Positions 39,636-49,281 of a DNA stretch of 64,000 nucleotides are shown piece by piece. This stretch comes from Niallia sp. NCCP-28. GTDB taxonomy: Bacteria > Bacillota > Bacilli > Bacillales > Cytobacillaceae. The stretch is taken from NCBI RefSeq assembly GCF_023168165.1, contig NZ_BQYJ01000002.1:186001-250000 (forward strand). The letters run 5' to 3'. The notes under the pieces were generated by a model, which was not told where the DNA came from, searched no databases, and worked only from the letters and a program-made list of their open reading frames with translations. The first letter of the stretch is position 1; each line of letters opens with the position of its first letter. Made by a program: the position numbers and the translations under genes.

Positions 39636-40292
39636 ATGGAAATAGAACGCATTAATGATCATACAGTTAAGTTTTACATTTCGTACATTGATATAGAAGA
39701 GCGTGGATTTAAGCGAGAGGAAATATGGTACAACAGAGAACGAAGCGAAGAATTATTTTGGGAAATGATGGATGAAGTTCATCAAGAAGAAGACTTTATT
39801 CTAGATGGACCGCTTTGGATTCAAGTTCAAGCATTAGATAAAGGCTTAGAGATATTAGTGACAAGAGCACAATTATCTAAAGATGGACAAAAATTTGAAA
39901 TTTCCATACCAGAGGATAAGCTAAAGGATTTGCCGTTAGATGAACGTTTCGAAGATTTAATTGATCAGCAGTTTTCTGTTAAAGATATTGAGGAAGATTA
40001 TGATGAAATTTTAGAATTTGTAATTGAATTCAAAGATTTTGAAGATGTTATTGCACTTTCAAAAGTACATGGCTTAGAAGATGTGGATTTAAAACTTTAT
40101 AGCTATAAAAATATATATTATGTATTTATGCGTTTTTTAGAAGATGTAGAAGAGGAAGAAGTAGATAACCTTTTAAGCATTCTTTTGGAATATGGGCAGG
40201 AAACAAAAACAACAATTCATATACTAGAAGAGTATGGAAAAACAATTATTGAAAATAATTTAATGGAAGAATTAAGAAAGTACTTTTCTTAA
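39636..40292 (+). CDS. mecA: MecA, ClpC adaptor protein
   Basis: Adaptor that delivers ComK and other proteins to ClpCP. The 218-aa acidic protein has the N-terminal substrate domain (MEIERINDHTVKFYISY), an acidic linker around residues 85-115 and a C-terminal ClpC-binding domain. With med, comZ and coiA it makes this window rich in competence functions. GAAGGGAG precedes the ATG. Confidence 0.93.
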   Translation: MEIERINDHTVKFYISYIDIEERGFKREEIWYNRERSEELFWEMMDEVHQEEDFILDGPLWIQVQALDKGLEILVTRAQLSKDGQKFEISIPEDKLKDLPLDERFEDLIDQQFSVKDIEEDYDEILEFVIEFKDFEDVIALSKVHGLEDVDLKLYSYKNIYYVFMRFLEDVEEEEVDNLLSILLEYGQETKTTIHILEEYGKTIIENNLMEELRKYFS

Positions 40293-40328
40293 AATACCGA
40301 TTTTTAATGAAATCGGTATTTTTTTTTG
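40292..40328 (+). terminator. Terminator of mecA
   Basis: ATACCGATTT and AAATCGGTAT pair around a short A/T loop, followed by a long T run. Confidence 0.88.
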
Positions 40329-40449
40329 ATTAGATGACATATTGTCTAGGAAGAGGCATGTATTATCCACCTTCAGGGTACATATAGAATTAAGAGGGAA
40401 GAATATTAACAGCAAATGATATAAAAGAAATATGGGCAGGTGTTCAGAG

Positions 40450-41967
40450 ATGAATCATACAGCTAGATTAAGTATTTTTTTAGCAGTTTCAGGACTGTTT
40501 GTTTATATTTCTAATTTTTTTATTACGATAAAAGGAGGATTTTATGGACAGTTAAGCATGCTGATTAGCTTTTCTGTTATTTTTATTGGATTTGTTATCT
40601 TTTTTGAAAATAGACATCCAACCCAAACATTAACTTGGCTTATTGTTTTGGGGAGTTTTCCTATAGTTGGATTTATTTTTTATTTATTATTTGGCAGGAA
40701 TTATCGAAAAGAGCGAATGTATAGAAAAAAGTATTTTCTTGATAAAGAGGCGTTTCTTAAGATTGAAAGGGAAATTAGTTATGGTACTGAAGAACGAATA
40801 GAACAGTTAGAAGTGCATCAAAAAAACTTATTTCGTCTTGCTGAAAAATTGAGCAATACCCCTATTTCCTTTGGTTCATCAACAAATATTCTCACAAATG
40901 GGGAAGAGACTTTTTCTGCAATACTTGAATCGATTAAAGGAGCAAAGCATCATATCCATTTAGAATACTATATTGTCCGCCATGATAAAATTGGCGAAGA
41001 AATAAAAGAAATATTAGTAAAAAAGGCAAAAGAGGGAGTGAAAATCAGATTTTTATATGATGCAGTAGGTTCTTGGCAGTTATCAAAAAAATATATTCAG
41101 CATCTTAAATTAGCTGGTGTTGAAATGATTGCATTTGGACCAGTTAGAATGCCTGTATTAAATAGTAAATTTAACTTTCGAAATCACCGAAAGATTATTG
41201 TGATTGATGGCAATATAGGATTTGTTGGAGGCTTAAATATTGGGGATGAATATTTAAGCAGAAATCCTTCTATTGGCTTCTGGCGTGATACTCATTTAAT
41301 GGTAAAGGGAGAAGCTGTTAGATCTTTGCAGCTTATTTTTTTGCAAGATTGGTTTTATATGACAAACAGCAGTTTTTTGACAATCGACTATTTAACTCCT
41401 GCTTCGGAAGAAAATACACATGGTGGTGTTCAATTGATTGCTGGCGGTCCTGATAATGAATGGAGTGTGATAAAAAATATATTTTTTAGCATGATGGCAA
41501 CAGCCACAAAATCTATCTGGATTGCCACCCCTTATTTCATTCCAGATGAAGATATCTTTTCAGCCATTAAGATTGCTTCATTAAGTGGACTTGATGTCAG
41601 ACTGCTTGTCCCAAATAAACCAGATAAGCGAATTGTTTTTCATGCATCGCGTTCCTATTTCACAGATTTATTAGAAGCTGGAGTCCGTGTATACGAGTAT
41701 GAAAAAGGGTTTATGCATAGCAAAATTGTTGTAGTAGATGGAGAAATCGCCTCGATTGGAACATGCAATATGGACATGCGGAGTTTTCATTTGAATTTTG
41801 AGGTCAGTGCTTTTTTGTATAAAACAAATAGTACAGAGAAATTAGTAAAAGAATTAGTGCATGATATGCAGCATTCTAAGGAGCTTCATTTAACTGAATT
41901 TAATAAAAGGCATGTAGGGTTTCGGATATTAGAATCTACCTCTAGACTATTGTCACCATTATTATAG
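40450..41967 (+). CDS. cls: Cardiolipin synthase
   Basis: Membrane enzyme that joins two phosphatidylglycerols. The 505-aa protein has two N-terminal membrane helices (about residues 5-25 and 33-55) and two phospholipase D motifs, HRKIIVIDGN near 235 and HSKIVVVDGE near 420. ATG 40450 is preferred because GGCAGGTG lies 7 bases upstream; ATG 40432 has no such site. B. subtilis has its cls genes elsewhere, so this position between mecA and coiA is a difference. Confidence 0.9.
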   Translation: MNHTARLSIFLAVSGLFVYISNFFITIKGGFYGQLSMLISFSVIFIGFVIFFENRHPTQTLTWLIVLGSFPIVGFIFYLLFGRNYRKERMYRKKYFLDKEAFLKIEREISYGTEERIEQLEVHQKNLFRLAEKLSNTPISFGSSTNILTNGEETFSAILESIKGAKHHIHLEYYIVRHDKIGEEIKEILVKKAKEGVKIRFLYDAVGSWQLSKKYIQHLKLAGVEMIAFGPVRMPVLNSKFNFRNHRKIIVIDGNIGFVGGLNIGDEYLSRNPSIGFWRDTHLMVKGEAVRSLQLIFLQDWFYMTNSSFLTIDYLTPASEENTHGGVQLIAGGPDNEWSVIKNIFFSMMATATKSIWIATPYFIPDEDIFSAIKIASLSGLDVRLLVPNKPDKRIVFHASRSYFTDLLEAGVRVYEYEKGFMHSKIVVVDGEIASIGTCNMDMRSFHLNFEVSAFLYKTNSTEKLVKELVHDMQHSKELHLTEFNKRHVGFRILESTSRLLSPLL

Positions 41968-41990
41968 CATGCCGCTTTAATGAGTTTTTG

Positions 41991-42058
41991 CCACGTCCGC
42001 CAACAATTTGTTGCTTAAGGAGTTTTAGGCTGCATAGAAGCTGTCACAGGACGTGGTG
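41991..42058. repeat. Structured element after cls
   Basis: CCACGTCC and GGACGTGG close a 68-base structure that contains CAACAATTTGTTG. It has no T tract and no gene; it may be a dispersed repeat remnant or an RNA element. Confidence 0.4.
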
Positions 42059-42143
42059 TAGTCTGTGTTCAAAGGGATGAATAATATTAATATTGGAGCA
42101 GCTGAATTTTTATCACGCATTAACGGGCAGTAAAATCCCTACT

Positions 42144-42162
42144 GATTGAAGTTTCACTTTAT
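42144..42162 (-). repeat. Short dispersed repeat, copy A
   Basis: On the minus strand this reads ATAAAGTGAAACTTCAATC, identical over 19 bases to 63664-63682. A related arm occurs in the hairpin at 51834-51880. No gene is visible in 41968-42307. Confidence 0.55.
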
Positions 42163-42307
42163 GAGCAAAACTTGGCGGTGCTAGTTAAACTGACTTTTTA
42201 TTCGCAGTTTTTAGAAAAAAAAATTGCAGCCAGATAGATAATTAATGAAGGAAATAAACAATCTTAGGGAGAATAGAAGTATAGTAAAAAAAGGAGTGTG
42301 ATTTAGA

Positions 42308-43522
42308 TTGTTTACCGCCAAGCTAGGCAATGGACAAATAATTAATTTATGGAAGATAAAAAGGGACAATCTCAAAAAAATGCGTCAAAACGTTTCTTTT
42401 TACTGTCCTGAATGCAACGGAAAAGTGATTTTGAAAATGGGGGAGAAAAAAATTATGCATTTTGCCCATGAAAAAGACATGGGGTGTCAAGCAAATGCAG
42501 AAGCTGAGTCAAGTTATCATCTGGAGGGAAAACGACAATTATATTATTATTTGAAAAAAATTGGATTACATCCAGAATTAGAGCCATATTTTTCTTCTAT
42601 TAAACAACGGGGAGATATAGGAGTTGTAATCAATAATCAGTACTATGTGATAGAATATCAATGTTCTCCCATTAATCCAGACTTATTAAGAAAACGAACA
42701 TCTGGTTATTTAAATAGAAAGATTATGCCCATTTGGATTCTTGGATTTAAAAATATGAAAAAAATAACAAGAGGCACGCTCCGGTTATCTGCATTTTCAG
42801 CTCAATTCATCGTAAACTATCATGAGCAGTATATTCTTCCATCTTATTGCCCCGTACAACAAAAATTCTACTTCTTCCATTCCTTTTTTCCTTTGACAAT
42901 TAATAAGACTTATTGCATATGCGAATCACAATCATTAAGTGAGTTAGCCTCTTTTCCTTTTCTTCAGAATTCTAAGCTTATGCTTCCCTTGGATGAATGG
43001 AAGCATGGAATTAGAAAACAGAAAATGCATCATATTCATTACCATACAACTATCAATAACCAGTTTTTAAAAGAAATCTATCCTCATAATCTCCATCCGC
43101 ATTTTTTGCCTCCATATACGGGCATTCCGCTTCCAACTGCTATCATATTTGAGACACCTCCTTTATTTTGGCAAACATTTATTATTGTCGATAGTTTTTT
43201 AGGAGAAAATAAAGGGAAAATAATTTCTTTTCAAAAAATATTGGACTATTTTTCTTGGAGAATCGACAGCCAGCATATTAAAATAAGAAAATTTCCATTA
43301 GCAGCTGATGAAAGCAGATGGAAACATGCTGTTTTAGACTATTTGCAAATTCTTGTGCAAATAAATATAGTACAAGAAATTAAACCCAAATTTTTTTTGT
43401 TTCAAGGAGAGATACAAACAGATTTTCATTATCAAAAACAGCATAATTGGGAAGATGAATTTTATAAAAAATATGCTGAAGTTCTGCTGGCAAAGAAAAT
43501 AAATAAAGGAGAAATAGGGTAA
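42308..43522 (+). CDS. coiA: Competence protein CoiA
   Basis: A 404-aa nuclease-like protein needed for recombination of incoming DNA in competent cells. The N-terminal zinc-type motif FYCPECNGKVILKMG with HFAHEKD is typical, followed by the nuclease-like region with GDIGVVI and YVIEYQCSPI. The start is TTG 42308, 11 bases after AAGGAG. The position before pepF matches yjbF of B. subtilis. No clear ComK box was recognised. Confidence 0.9.
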   Translation: MFTAKLGNGQIINLWKIKRDNLKKMRQNVSFYCPECNGKVILKMGEKKIMHFAHEKDMGCQANAEAESSYHLEGKRQLYYYLKKIGLHPELEPYFSSIKQRGDIGVVINNQYYVIEYQCSPINPDLLRKRTSGYLNRKIMPIWILGFKNMKKITRGTLRLSAFSAQFIVNYHEQYILPSYCPVQQKFYFFHSFFPLTINKTYCICESQSLSELASFPFLQNSKLMLPLDEWKHGIRKQKMHHIHYHTTINNQFLKEIYPHNLHPHFLPPYTGIPLPTAIIFETPPLFWQTFIIVDSFLGENKGKIISFQKILDYFSWRIDSQHIKIRKFPLAADESRWKHAVLDYLQILVQINIVQEIKPKFFLFQGEIQTDFHYQKQHNWEDEFYKKYAEVLLAKKINKGEIG

Positions 43523-43651
43523 ATTAATGGAGCATAAAGATATGCTTTTTAGAAAAATGACCGCTAAAGCAGGAAATCTTAAAAAAAAGTAGAATTATTG
43601 AAGGATAGTATAAAGTTTCGCCATGCGAAATTTAGGACTGGGGGACTAAAA

Positions 43652-45469
43652 ATGACAAAAGAGTCAAATGTAAAAAAATTGCCGCTCCGCAAAGAAGTGC
43701 CAGCAGAGGATACATGGAAGCTAGAAGATATATATGCAACAGATGAAGAATGGGAAAAGGAATTTAAAGAAGTACAGCAGCTTTCAGAACATGCGGCTGA
43801 ATATCAAGGGAAATTGGCAGAAGGAGCAGATACCCTTTACAAGGCCCTTGACTTTCAAGATAAGCTGCTAAGCCGTTTAGGCAAATTATATACATATGCT
43901 CATATGCGTTATGATCAAGACACGACAAATAGTTTCTATCAAGGATTTGATGGAAGAATTAAAAATCTTTATGCTCAAGCAGCCAGCTCGCTTAGTTTTA
44001 TTGTTCCAGAAATTTTATCCATCGAAGAAGCAACAATCAAAGGCTTTTTAGAGGAAAAGGAAGAATTGAAGCTATATGAAAAAGCATTGGAAGAAATTAA
44101 TCTGCAGCGTCCACATGTTCTTTCAGCAGAGCAGGAAGCTTTGCTTGCACAAGCTTCAGAAGTATTGGATGCATCCAGTAATACATTTGGCATGTTGAAT
44201 AATGCAGATTTAGAATTTCCGAGCATTAAAGATGAAAATGGAGAAGAAGTGGAAGTGACACATGGCAGATACTCTCGTTTTCTTGAAAGCGAAGATCAGA
44301 GAGTGCGTCGCGATGCATTCATGGCAGTATATGAAACATATGGGAAATTTAAAAATACGTTTTCCTCTACATTAAGCGGAACAGTAAAAAATCATACATT
44401 TAATGCAAAAGTCCGCAATTATAAATCAGCGCGACATGCTGCACTTTCTGCAAATAATATTCCAGAGCAAGTCTACGAAAATTTGGTGGAAACGATTAAT
44501 GAATATTTGCCTCTTCTCCATCGCTATATTAAGCTTCGCAAAAAAGTGCTGAGTATAGAAGAATTGCATATGTATGACCTTTATACACCATTGGTGAAAG
44601 ATGTGAAAATGGAAGTCAGCTATGAAGAAGCAAAAGATTATATGATAAAAGGGCTGGCGCCGCTTGGAGAAGAATATGCCTCTATTCTAAAAGAAGGTTT
44701 TGAGAATAGATGGGTAGATGTGCATGAAAACAAAGGAAAAAGAAGTGGTGCGTACTCTTCTGGGGCATATGGCACAAATCCTTATATATTAATGAATTGG
44801 CAGGACAATGTAAATAATTTATTTACATTGGCACATGAATTTGGCCATTCTGTTCATAGCTATTACACACGTAAATTTCAGCCATATCCTTATGGGAATT
44901 ATTCCATTTTTGTCGCAGAAGTTGCCTCTACATGCAACGAGGCTCTATTAAATGATTATTTGTTAAAAACGATTACAGATGAGAAAAAGCGATTATATTT
45001 ATTGAACCATTACTTAGAAGGGTTTAGAGCAACAGTATTCCGTCAAACTATGTTTGCTGAATTTGAACATTTAATTCATGTGAAAGCGCAAAATAACGAA
45101 GCATTAACTGCCGAGTTGTTTACACAAGAATACTATGCCTTAAACAAAAAATATTTTGGTGAAGAAAATATTACAATCGATGAGGAAATTGGTTTAGAGT
45201 GGTCAAGAATTCCTCATTTCTACTACGATTATTATGTTTATCAATATGCGACAGGATACAGTGCTGCAACTGCATTAAGTAAACAAATATTAGAGGAAGG
45301 GCAGCCAGCAGTCAAACGCTATATTGACTTTTTAAAGGCAGGCAGTTCTGATTATCCAATTGAAGTGCTTAAAAAAGCAGGTGTAGACATGACTAGCAAA
45401 ACGCCGATTATTAATGCATGTAAGGTATTTGAAGAAAAACTCAATGAAATGGAAAGTTTATTATCTTAA
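43652..45469 (+). CDS. pepF: Oligoendopeptidase F
   Basis: Cytoplasmic zinc peptidase of family M3 that trims oligopeptides. The 605-aa protein has the active site AHEFGHSVHSYY near residue 400 with a downstream Glu in VAEVASTCNE. ATG 43652 follows CTGGGGGA; the open frame further up is unlikely to be coding. A hairpin and the roxS gene follow. Confidence 0.94.
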   Translation: MTKESNVKKLPLRKEVPAEDTWKLEDIYATDEEWEKEFKEVQQLSEHAAEYQGKLAEGADTLYKALDFQDKLLSRLGKLYTYAHMRYDQDTTNSFYQGFDGRIKNLYAQAASSLSFIVPEILSIEEATIKGFLEEKEELKLYEKALEEINLQRPHVLSAEQEALLAQASEVLDASSNTFGMLNNADLEFPSIKDENGEEVEVTHGRYSRFLESEDQRVRRDAFMAVYETYGKFKNTFSSTLSGTVKNHTFNAKVRNYKSARHAALSANNIPEQVYENLVETINEYLPLLHRYIKLRKKVLSIEELHMYDLYTPLVKDVKMEVSYEEAKDYMIKGLAPLGEEYASILKEGFENRWVDVHENKGKRSGAYSSGAYGTNPYILMNWQDNVNNLFTLAHEFGHSVHSYYTRKFQPYPYGNYSIFVAEVASTCNEALLNDYLLKTITDEKKRLYLLNHYLEGFRATVFRQTMFAEFEHLIHVKAQNNEALTAELFTQEYYALNKKYFGEENITIDEEIGLEWSRIPHFYYDYYVYQYATGYSAATALSKQILEEGQPAVKRYIDFLKAGSSDYPIEVLKKAGVDMTSKTPIINACKVFEEKLNEMESLLS

Positions 45470-45490
45470 ATAATGATGGAAAAGAAAGAA

Positions 45491-45518
45491 GGCATACGGA
45501 AAATTTCGTATGCTTTTA
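45491..45518 (+). terminator. Terminator of pepF
   Basis: GCATACG (45493-45499) and CGTATGC (45508-45514) pair, with inner GAAA/TTTC, then TTTTA. Confidence 0.8.
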
Positions 45519-45550
45519 TTTGCGAACATTAATTTTAATATTTGTCTATT

Positions 45551-45568
45551 TTGTGAACAGAATCACAA
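45551..45568. promoter_or_regulatory. Rex/Fnr-type box, upstream of roxS
   Basis: TTGTGA-ACAGAA-TCACAA is a perfect 6-6-6 palindrome centred about 46 bases upstream of the likely roxS start, a position suited to activation. The same form is read by Rex and by Fnr/CRP-type proteins. Confidence 0.7.
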
Positions 45569-45604
45569 GTTGTTGAAAACACTAAATTACTGTGATAATA
45601 TTAC

Positions 45605-45728
45605 GTTGTGAAGTTAATCACAAACAAACTTATACCCCTTTGTTTGACCGTGAAAAATTTCTCCCATCCCCTTTGTTCGTAATAAAAATGAAAAAAGGCC
45701 TTGCGCTGTGACGTCAAGCCCTTTTTTT
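45605..45728 (+). ncRNA. roxS: RoxS (RsaE) regulatory small RNA
   Basis: A small RNA of about 120 bases located between pepF and spxH, the place of rsaE in staphylococci. It begins near GTGAAGTTAATCAC and carries two C-rich seed regions, ATACCCCTTTGTTTG and TCTCCCATCCCCTTTGTT, that pair with ribosome sites of target mRNAs. A hairpin at 45691-45727 ending in TTTTTTT closes it. RoxS is known to lower TCA-cycle and other central-metabolism mRNAs and to answer to ResDE, SrrAB and Rex. Ends are estimated from the -10 and terminator. Confidence 0.9.
45606..45623. promoter_or_regulatory. Rex-type operator at the roxS start
   Basis: TTGTGA-AGTTAA-TCACAA lies over the expected transcription start, 8 bases after the -10 GATAAT (45593-45598). 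This is a repressor position; Rex is known to repress roxS in B. subtilis. Confidence 0.75.
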
Positions 45729-45787
45729 ATTGTGTGCCCCTTTTGAATACATTAACAATAGTAAACATCATACATACGGTTAGGGAA

Positions 45788-45816
45788 GGATAAGTATTTT
45801 TTTCTTATCCTTTTTT
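45788..45816. terminator. Hairpin between roxS and spxH
   Basis: AAGGATAAG and CTTATCCTT pair around a T-rich loop and a T run follows on the plus strand; on the minus strand it lies just after the spxH stop. Confidence 0.65.
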
Positions 45817-45818
45817 TG

Positions 45819-46694
45819 CTAATCTATATATTTCCAAAACATGCCGTACTTTGCAGGGATTTGTTCTACTAGCTGTTTTAATTGTAATTTTTTCATTTCT
45901 CTTTCGATTTCTTGAATAGATTTATTATATACAACGGAAAGTTCCTTTGAAGCAACAAGCTTAAAGCACTTTAAAAAAGCTTCAAGTGATGGCGGTTCTG
46001 CCTTTTCCGGAACCATTTGGAGCATTTCCTCTATGATTTGAACATATATTTCATATGAATAATAGCCTGTAATTTTAATTCCTTCTTCTTCAATATTTTC
46101 ATTAAAAAATACAAGTGTTGGACTTTCTGTCACTTCCATTTCTGATGTAATTCTTAAATCACACTGAAATGCTTTGGCGGCAGTTTCAGAATGGATATCT
46201 GCGACAAACTCGACTACATCAAGGCCAACATCTTTAGCGCATTCTTTTAGCACGCCAAATGTTGCTACATTTTGTTTTTCCAGAAAAAGCATTTCTTGGA
46301 GCTTTCTTAAAAAACGCAAACCTGATTTTCTTCCTTGGAGTTCTGCGGCTTTAAGCGCAATAGAAGCTAAATAGGGTGAGACAATTGGATTTTCAAACCA
46401 GACAGAACCGTCACAGGACATGCCAGTTCTGCTAGCTGTTTTTTCCCATAATTCTGCAATTGTGCTGTAATTGTTCTTTTTACATGAGTTAAGTGCAGAC
46501 AGTCTTCCGCTTACAACATGCTTTAAAGAAAAATATTGTCCATATTCAATTTGCAGTTTTTTTATAATGGGCTCAAGTGCCCAGCACTCAGGGCATAGCG
46601 GATCAATAAATAAATATATTTCAAGTGGTTTGCTGTCATGGCAACTGTCATAAGCTGTGTTCGGGTTGGATGTGAATAATTCTTTTTCTATCAC
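45819..46694 (-). CDS. spxH: SpxH (YjbH), adaptor for Spx degradation
   Basis: A 291-aa DsbA-like protein that brings Spx to ClpXP. The thioredoxin-type centre is CPEC in [15 protein letters not shown] near residue 37. The start is GTG 46694, overlapping the globin stop by 4 bases (GTGA), so the two are translationally coupled. Spx itself is encoded 7 kb away in the window. Confidence 0.92.
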   Translation of the reverse strand: MIEKELFTSNPNTAYDSCHDSKPLEIYLFIDPLCPECWALEPIIKKLQIEYGQYFSLKHVVSGRLSALNSCKKNNYSTIAELWEKTASRTGMSCDGSVWFENPIVSPYLASIALKAAELQGRKSGLRFLRKLQEMLFLEKQNVATFGVLKECAKDVGLDVVEFVADIHSETAAKAFQCDLRITSEMEVTESPTLVFFNENIEEEGIKITGYYSYEIYVQIIEEMLQMVPEKAEPPSLEAFLKCFKLVASKELSVVYNKSIQEIEREMKKLQLKQLVEQIPAKYGMFWKYID

Positions 46695-47098
46695 GTGTTA
46701 TCACCTTTTTTATTTTCATTTTCCACCGAATTAATCATGTGTTTTGCTGTTAAAGCAAGTCTTGAAAATAATCCTTCGCGGATAGATGCATCCAGCTCTA
46801 TTTCATTCATTGCATCATACATACAGGATAACCAGGCATTTGCTCGTTTTTCTGTGATGGGGAAAGGCAAATGTCTAGCCCGCAGCATCGGGTGGCCATG
46901 CTCATTGGTGTAAAGAGAGGGCCCTCCTAAATATTGAGTAAGAAATTGCTTTTGTTTACGGGCAGTTTCTGTTAAATCTTTAGGAAAGATAGGAGCCAGA
47001 TCAGGATGGCTTGCTACACGTTTATAAAAAGCGTCTACGAGTTTACTTAATGTGTCTTTACCAATCATTTCATAAGGTGTGGGCATTTTTTCAACCAT
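46691..47098 (-). CDS. yjbI: Truncated hemoglobin (YjbI type, group II)
   Basis: A 135-aa heme protein of the 2-on-2 globin family. Family marks are [43 protein letters not shown] with the proximal His in the last part, and [10 protein letters not shown] containing the group II Trp. ATG 47098 is preferred since AAGGAG is 9 bases upstream; an earlier ATG at 47119 has that site inside its frame. It forms a two-gene unit with spxH, linking gas or redox sensing and Spx control. Confidence 0.9.
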   Translation of the reverse strand: MVEKMPTPYEMIGKDTLSKLVDAFYKRVASHPDLAPIFPKDLTETARKQKQFLTQYLGGPSLYTNEHGHPMLRARHLPFPITEKRANAWLSCMYDAMNEIELDASIREGLFSRLALTAKHMINSVENENKKGDNT

Positions 47099-47323
47099 CA
47101 AAAAAACTCCTTTATTCATACAAGTAGTTACTATTAATACGGATATTGCGACGAATAGGATAGCAGTTAATTATTGCTGTATATTTTATATTTTAGCAAT
47201 GGTGATTTCTTTGTACAAATAAATAGCTTGTGGAGAATAGAATAAGTTTCAAAATGCATCCAATATCTATCAGGAAATCTACCTTGATTTTTGGATTTAA
47301 GCGGTGAATGAAATAAAATGCAG

Positions 47324-47379
47324 TTCCAAAACCTTCTTGCTACAGTTTATAAATTTCCATAGCAGAAGGAGTCTTGGAA
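47324..47379. other. Imperfect long hairpin downstream of the transglycosylase gene
   Basis: TTCCAAAACCTTCTTGCTA (47324-47342) faces TAGCAGAAGGAGTCTTGGAA (47360-47379); most positions pair, with a few bulges. It may end the minus-strand transglycosylase transcript. The rest of 47099-47414 has no gene. Confidence 0.45.
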
Positions 47380-47414
47380 TATAAAAATTTATTAGTCCTC
47401 TAAATGATGAGAGA

Positions 47415-48050
47415 TTATGCAAAGTAATGGTTTGTCACTTTTTCAACATAGTTTTGTGTTTCTTTAAATGGAGGGATTCCACCGTATTTGTCAACGTTCC
47501 CCGGACCGGCATTATACGCTGCCAACGCCATTTTGACATTACCGTTATATTTATCCAGCATTTGGCTTAGGTACTTTGTTCCTCCCATAATATTATCTTC
47601 TGGATTAAAGGCGTTGGTTACGCCTAGGGATTTGGCTGTGCTAGGCATAAGCTGCATTAATCCTGAAGCTCCAGCATAGCTGGTAGCATTTGGGTTAAAG
47701 TTGGATTCTACCTTAATAACAGATTCGATCAGCTTTGCCGGCACATTATATTTTAAAGCAGCCTCTTGAATAATCTTTTGATAGTCTGAATTCGTGCTGG
47801 ATGAATTTGTTAATTTTGTTAAGCTCTTTGGCAGCAATGCCACACTATTTGCATTTGTGTTGGATAACACAGCAGAACCAAGAGTGTTTTCCAAGATATT
47901 GTTTGTTGATAGTGATGCATCTGTTGTCATGTTTCCAAGCAATTCCTGAAATAGAGATGAGTTTGCGCTATTTGTACTGTTGCTGTTGCCTAATGAAAAA
48001 TTTTGCATGGCTTGTAGTTCCAATAAGGCTTTTAATTGATCAATTTTCAT
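47415..48050 (-). CDS. yjbJ: Lytic transglycosylase, SLT domain (YjbJ)
   Basis: A 211-aa protein with a Ser/Asn/Thr-rich N-terminal half (residues about 15-85) and a C-terminal SLT domain. The catalytic Glu is in KVESNFNP, followed by GASGLMQLMPSTA and AYNAGPGNVDKYGGIPP. It would cut peptidoglycan with 1,6-anhydro product formation. No obvious signal peptide is present, so the export route is unclear. ATG 48050 follows TTGGAGGA. Confidence 0.88.
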   Translation of the reverse strand: MKIDQLKALLELQAMQNFSLGNSNSTNSANSSLFQELLGNMTTDASLSTNNILENTLGSAVLSNTNANSVALLPKSLTKLTNSSSTNSDYQKIIQEAALKYNVPAKLIESVIKVESNFNPNATSYAGASGLMQLMPSTAKSLGVTNAFNPEDNIMGGTKYLSQMLDKYNGNVKMALAAYNAGPGNVDKYGGIPPFKETQNYVEKVTNHYFA

Positions 48051-48094
48051 GAACATCCTCCAAATAGTTAGCGAAGATATGTTTACAGCAGTTA

Positions 48095-48679
48095 TTAGCT
48101 TTGCTGTTCGTATTTTTTATCATAAAAGCGCTGAACTTTATTTTTTGTTTGGCGCTTTGGTATCTGGAATTTTTGTAGAATTCGCTCGAAATCCGTTAGT
48201 CCTTTTTGTCGATTAGTCACTTCATATTCTAACTCAAAATCTTCTTCATTTAAATAAAAACTATGATCTAAAACAAGTAAACCATTTCCAATTTTTTTTT
48301 CTGCCCGAATAGTAGACAAAGAACCGAAATATTGGATATTGTGTGAGGGAATATCCATTTGTGCTAATAAATTTATTATTTGATTCTCTTTAATGGCACC
48401 TGTTTTAAAGATATCCTCACTTTCTTGTGGTGTAAGTGTTTTATTTGTTTCTAGCAGACCATCCTTATGTGGTTGTTTTAAAGTTAATTCGTAAAAATCT
48501 TGTTTTTTTCGAATTCTTAGTGCTGCCTTATTTTTTTTAAGGAGAAAATCACTTGTGTCAAAATAATGATTTTCTTGTTTGAATAAATCCTCATCTTTTA
48601 TGTCAAAATGGCTTTTTAATTGTAAATATTCCTTTTTCGTTAATAAATTTTTAAATTCTATTTCGATATTTTGCGTCAT
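48095..48679 (-). CDS. yjbK: CYTH domain protein (YjbK)
   Basis: A 194-aa tunnel-fold phosphatase-like protein. The CYTH signature ExExK is E6-I-E8-F-K10, followed by basic and acidic pairs such as ALRIRKKQDFYELTLKQP. Relatives act on triphosphates (thiamine triphosphate, tripolyphosphate); the true substrate is open. It is divergent from yjbL-yjbM, the ppGpp synthetase unit. AAAGGATTT precedes the start. Confidence 0.88.
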   Translation of the reverse strand: MTQNIEIEFKNLLTKKEYLQLKSHFDIKDEDLFKQENHYFDTSDFLLKKNKAALRIRKKQDFYELTLKQPHKDGLLETNKTLTPQESEDIFKTGAIKENQIINLLAQMDIPSHNIQYFGSLSTIRAEKKIGNGLLVLDHSFYLNEEDFELEYEVTNRQKGLTDFERILQKFQIPKRQTKNKVQRFYDKKYEQQS

Positions 48680-48836
48680 ATTTTTAAATCCTTTCTTGGA
48701 TGAATAAATCCTTTTTTTGCATTGTTGAAGAGTAGGCTTCTTTATCCTTTATTATCGCGTTGTTTCTATTTAACTTCAATGTTTAGGAGAAATTAAATGG
48801 ATGTGGTAAAATAGTGCGTAGTATGGAGGGTGAAAA

Positions 48837-49211
48837 ATGAATAAAAAATTACAAATTATAAAAGCAGAATTAATGGAAAAAGAACTAATTTTAAGTGTGG
48901 ATCAGTCGATTCCATTTGATCATATAAAGCCAGCGGGACAGATGTTAGTGGATTCTGATGATCTAAGTTTTATCTATTTATTAGAAACAGATGATCATTA
49001 TGTTTATTTGGTGATTGGAAAAGAATATTGGAATGAAATAAAAGAAAGCAAAGATTCTGAGCTCCTTGTTTATATAAGCAATGGCAGCAAAAAAATAGCT
49101 TTAGAGAAATTTTTTGAAGAATTAGACTATCTAATTCAGAATATAGAAGGAAATGGAAATTATGGAGAGGAAATGGAGAAGGCTGTAGAAGCGGCATTTC
49201 TGCAAAAATAA
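48837..49211 (+). CDS. yjbL: YjbL family protein (UPF0738)
   Basis: A 124-aa acidic cytoplasmic protein of unknown function, recognised by length, sequence style and position between yjbK and yjbM. No catalytic motif is visible. GGAGGGTG precedes ATG 48837. It lies 70 bases before the ppGpp synthetase gene with no terminator between. Confidence 0.75.
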   Translation: MNKKLQIIKAELMEKELILSVDQSIPFDHIKPAGQMLVDSDDLSFIYLLETDDHYVYLVIGKEYWNEIKESKDSELLVYISNGSKKIALEKFFEELDYLIQNIEGNGNYGEEMEKAVEAAFLQK

Positions 49212-49281
49212 CGGATATTTTATCAGAAAAACGCAATAAACATCGATCTAGGGGAGCCTATGAAAATGGGGTGTTATACAT

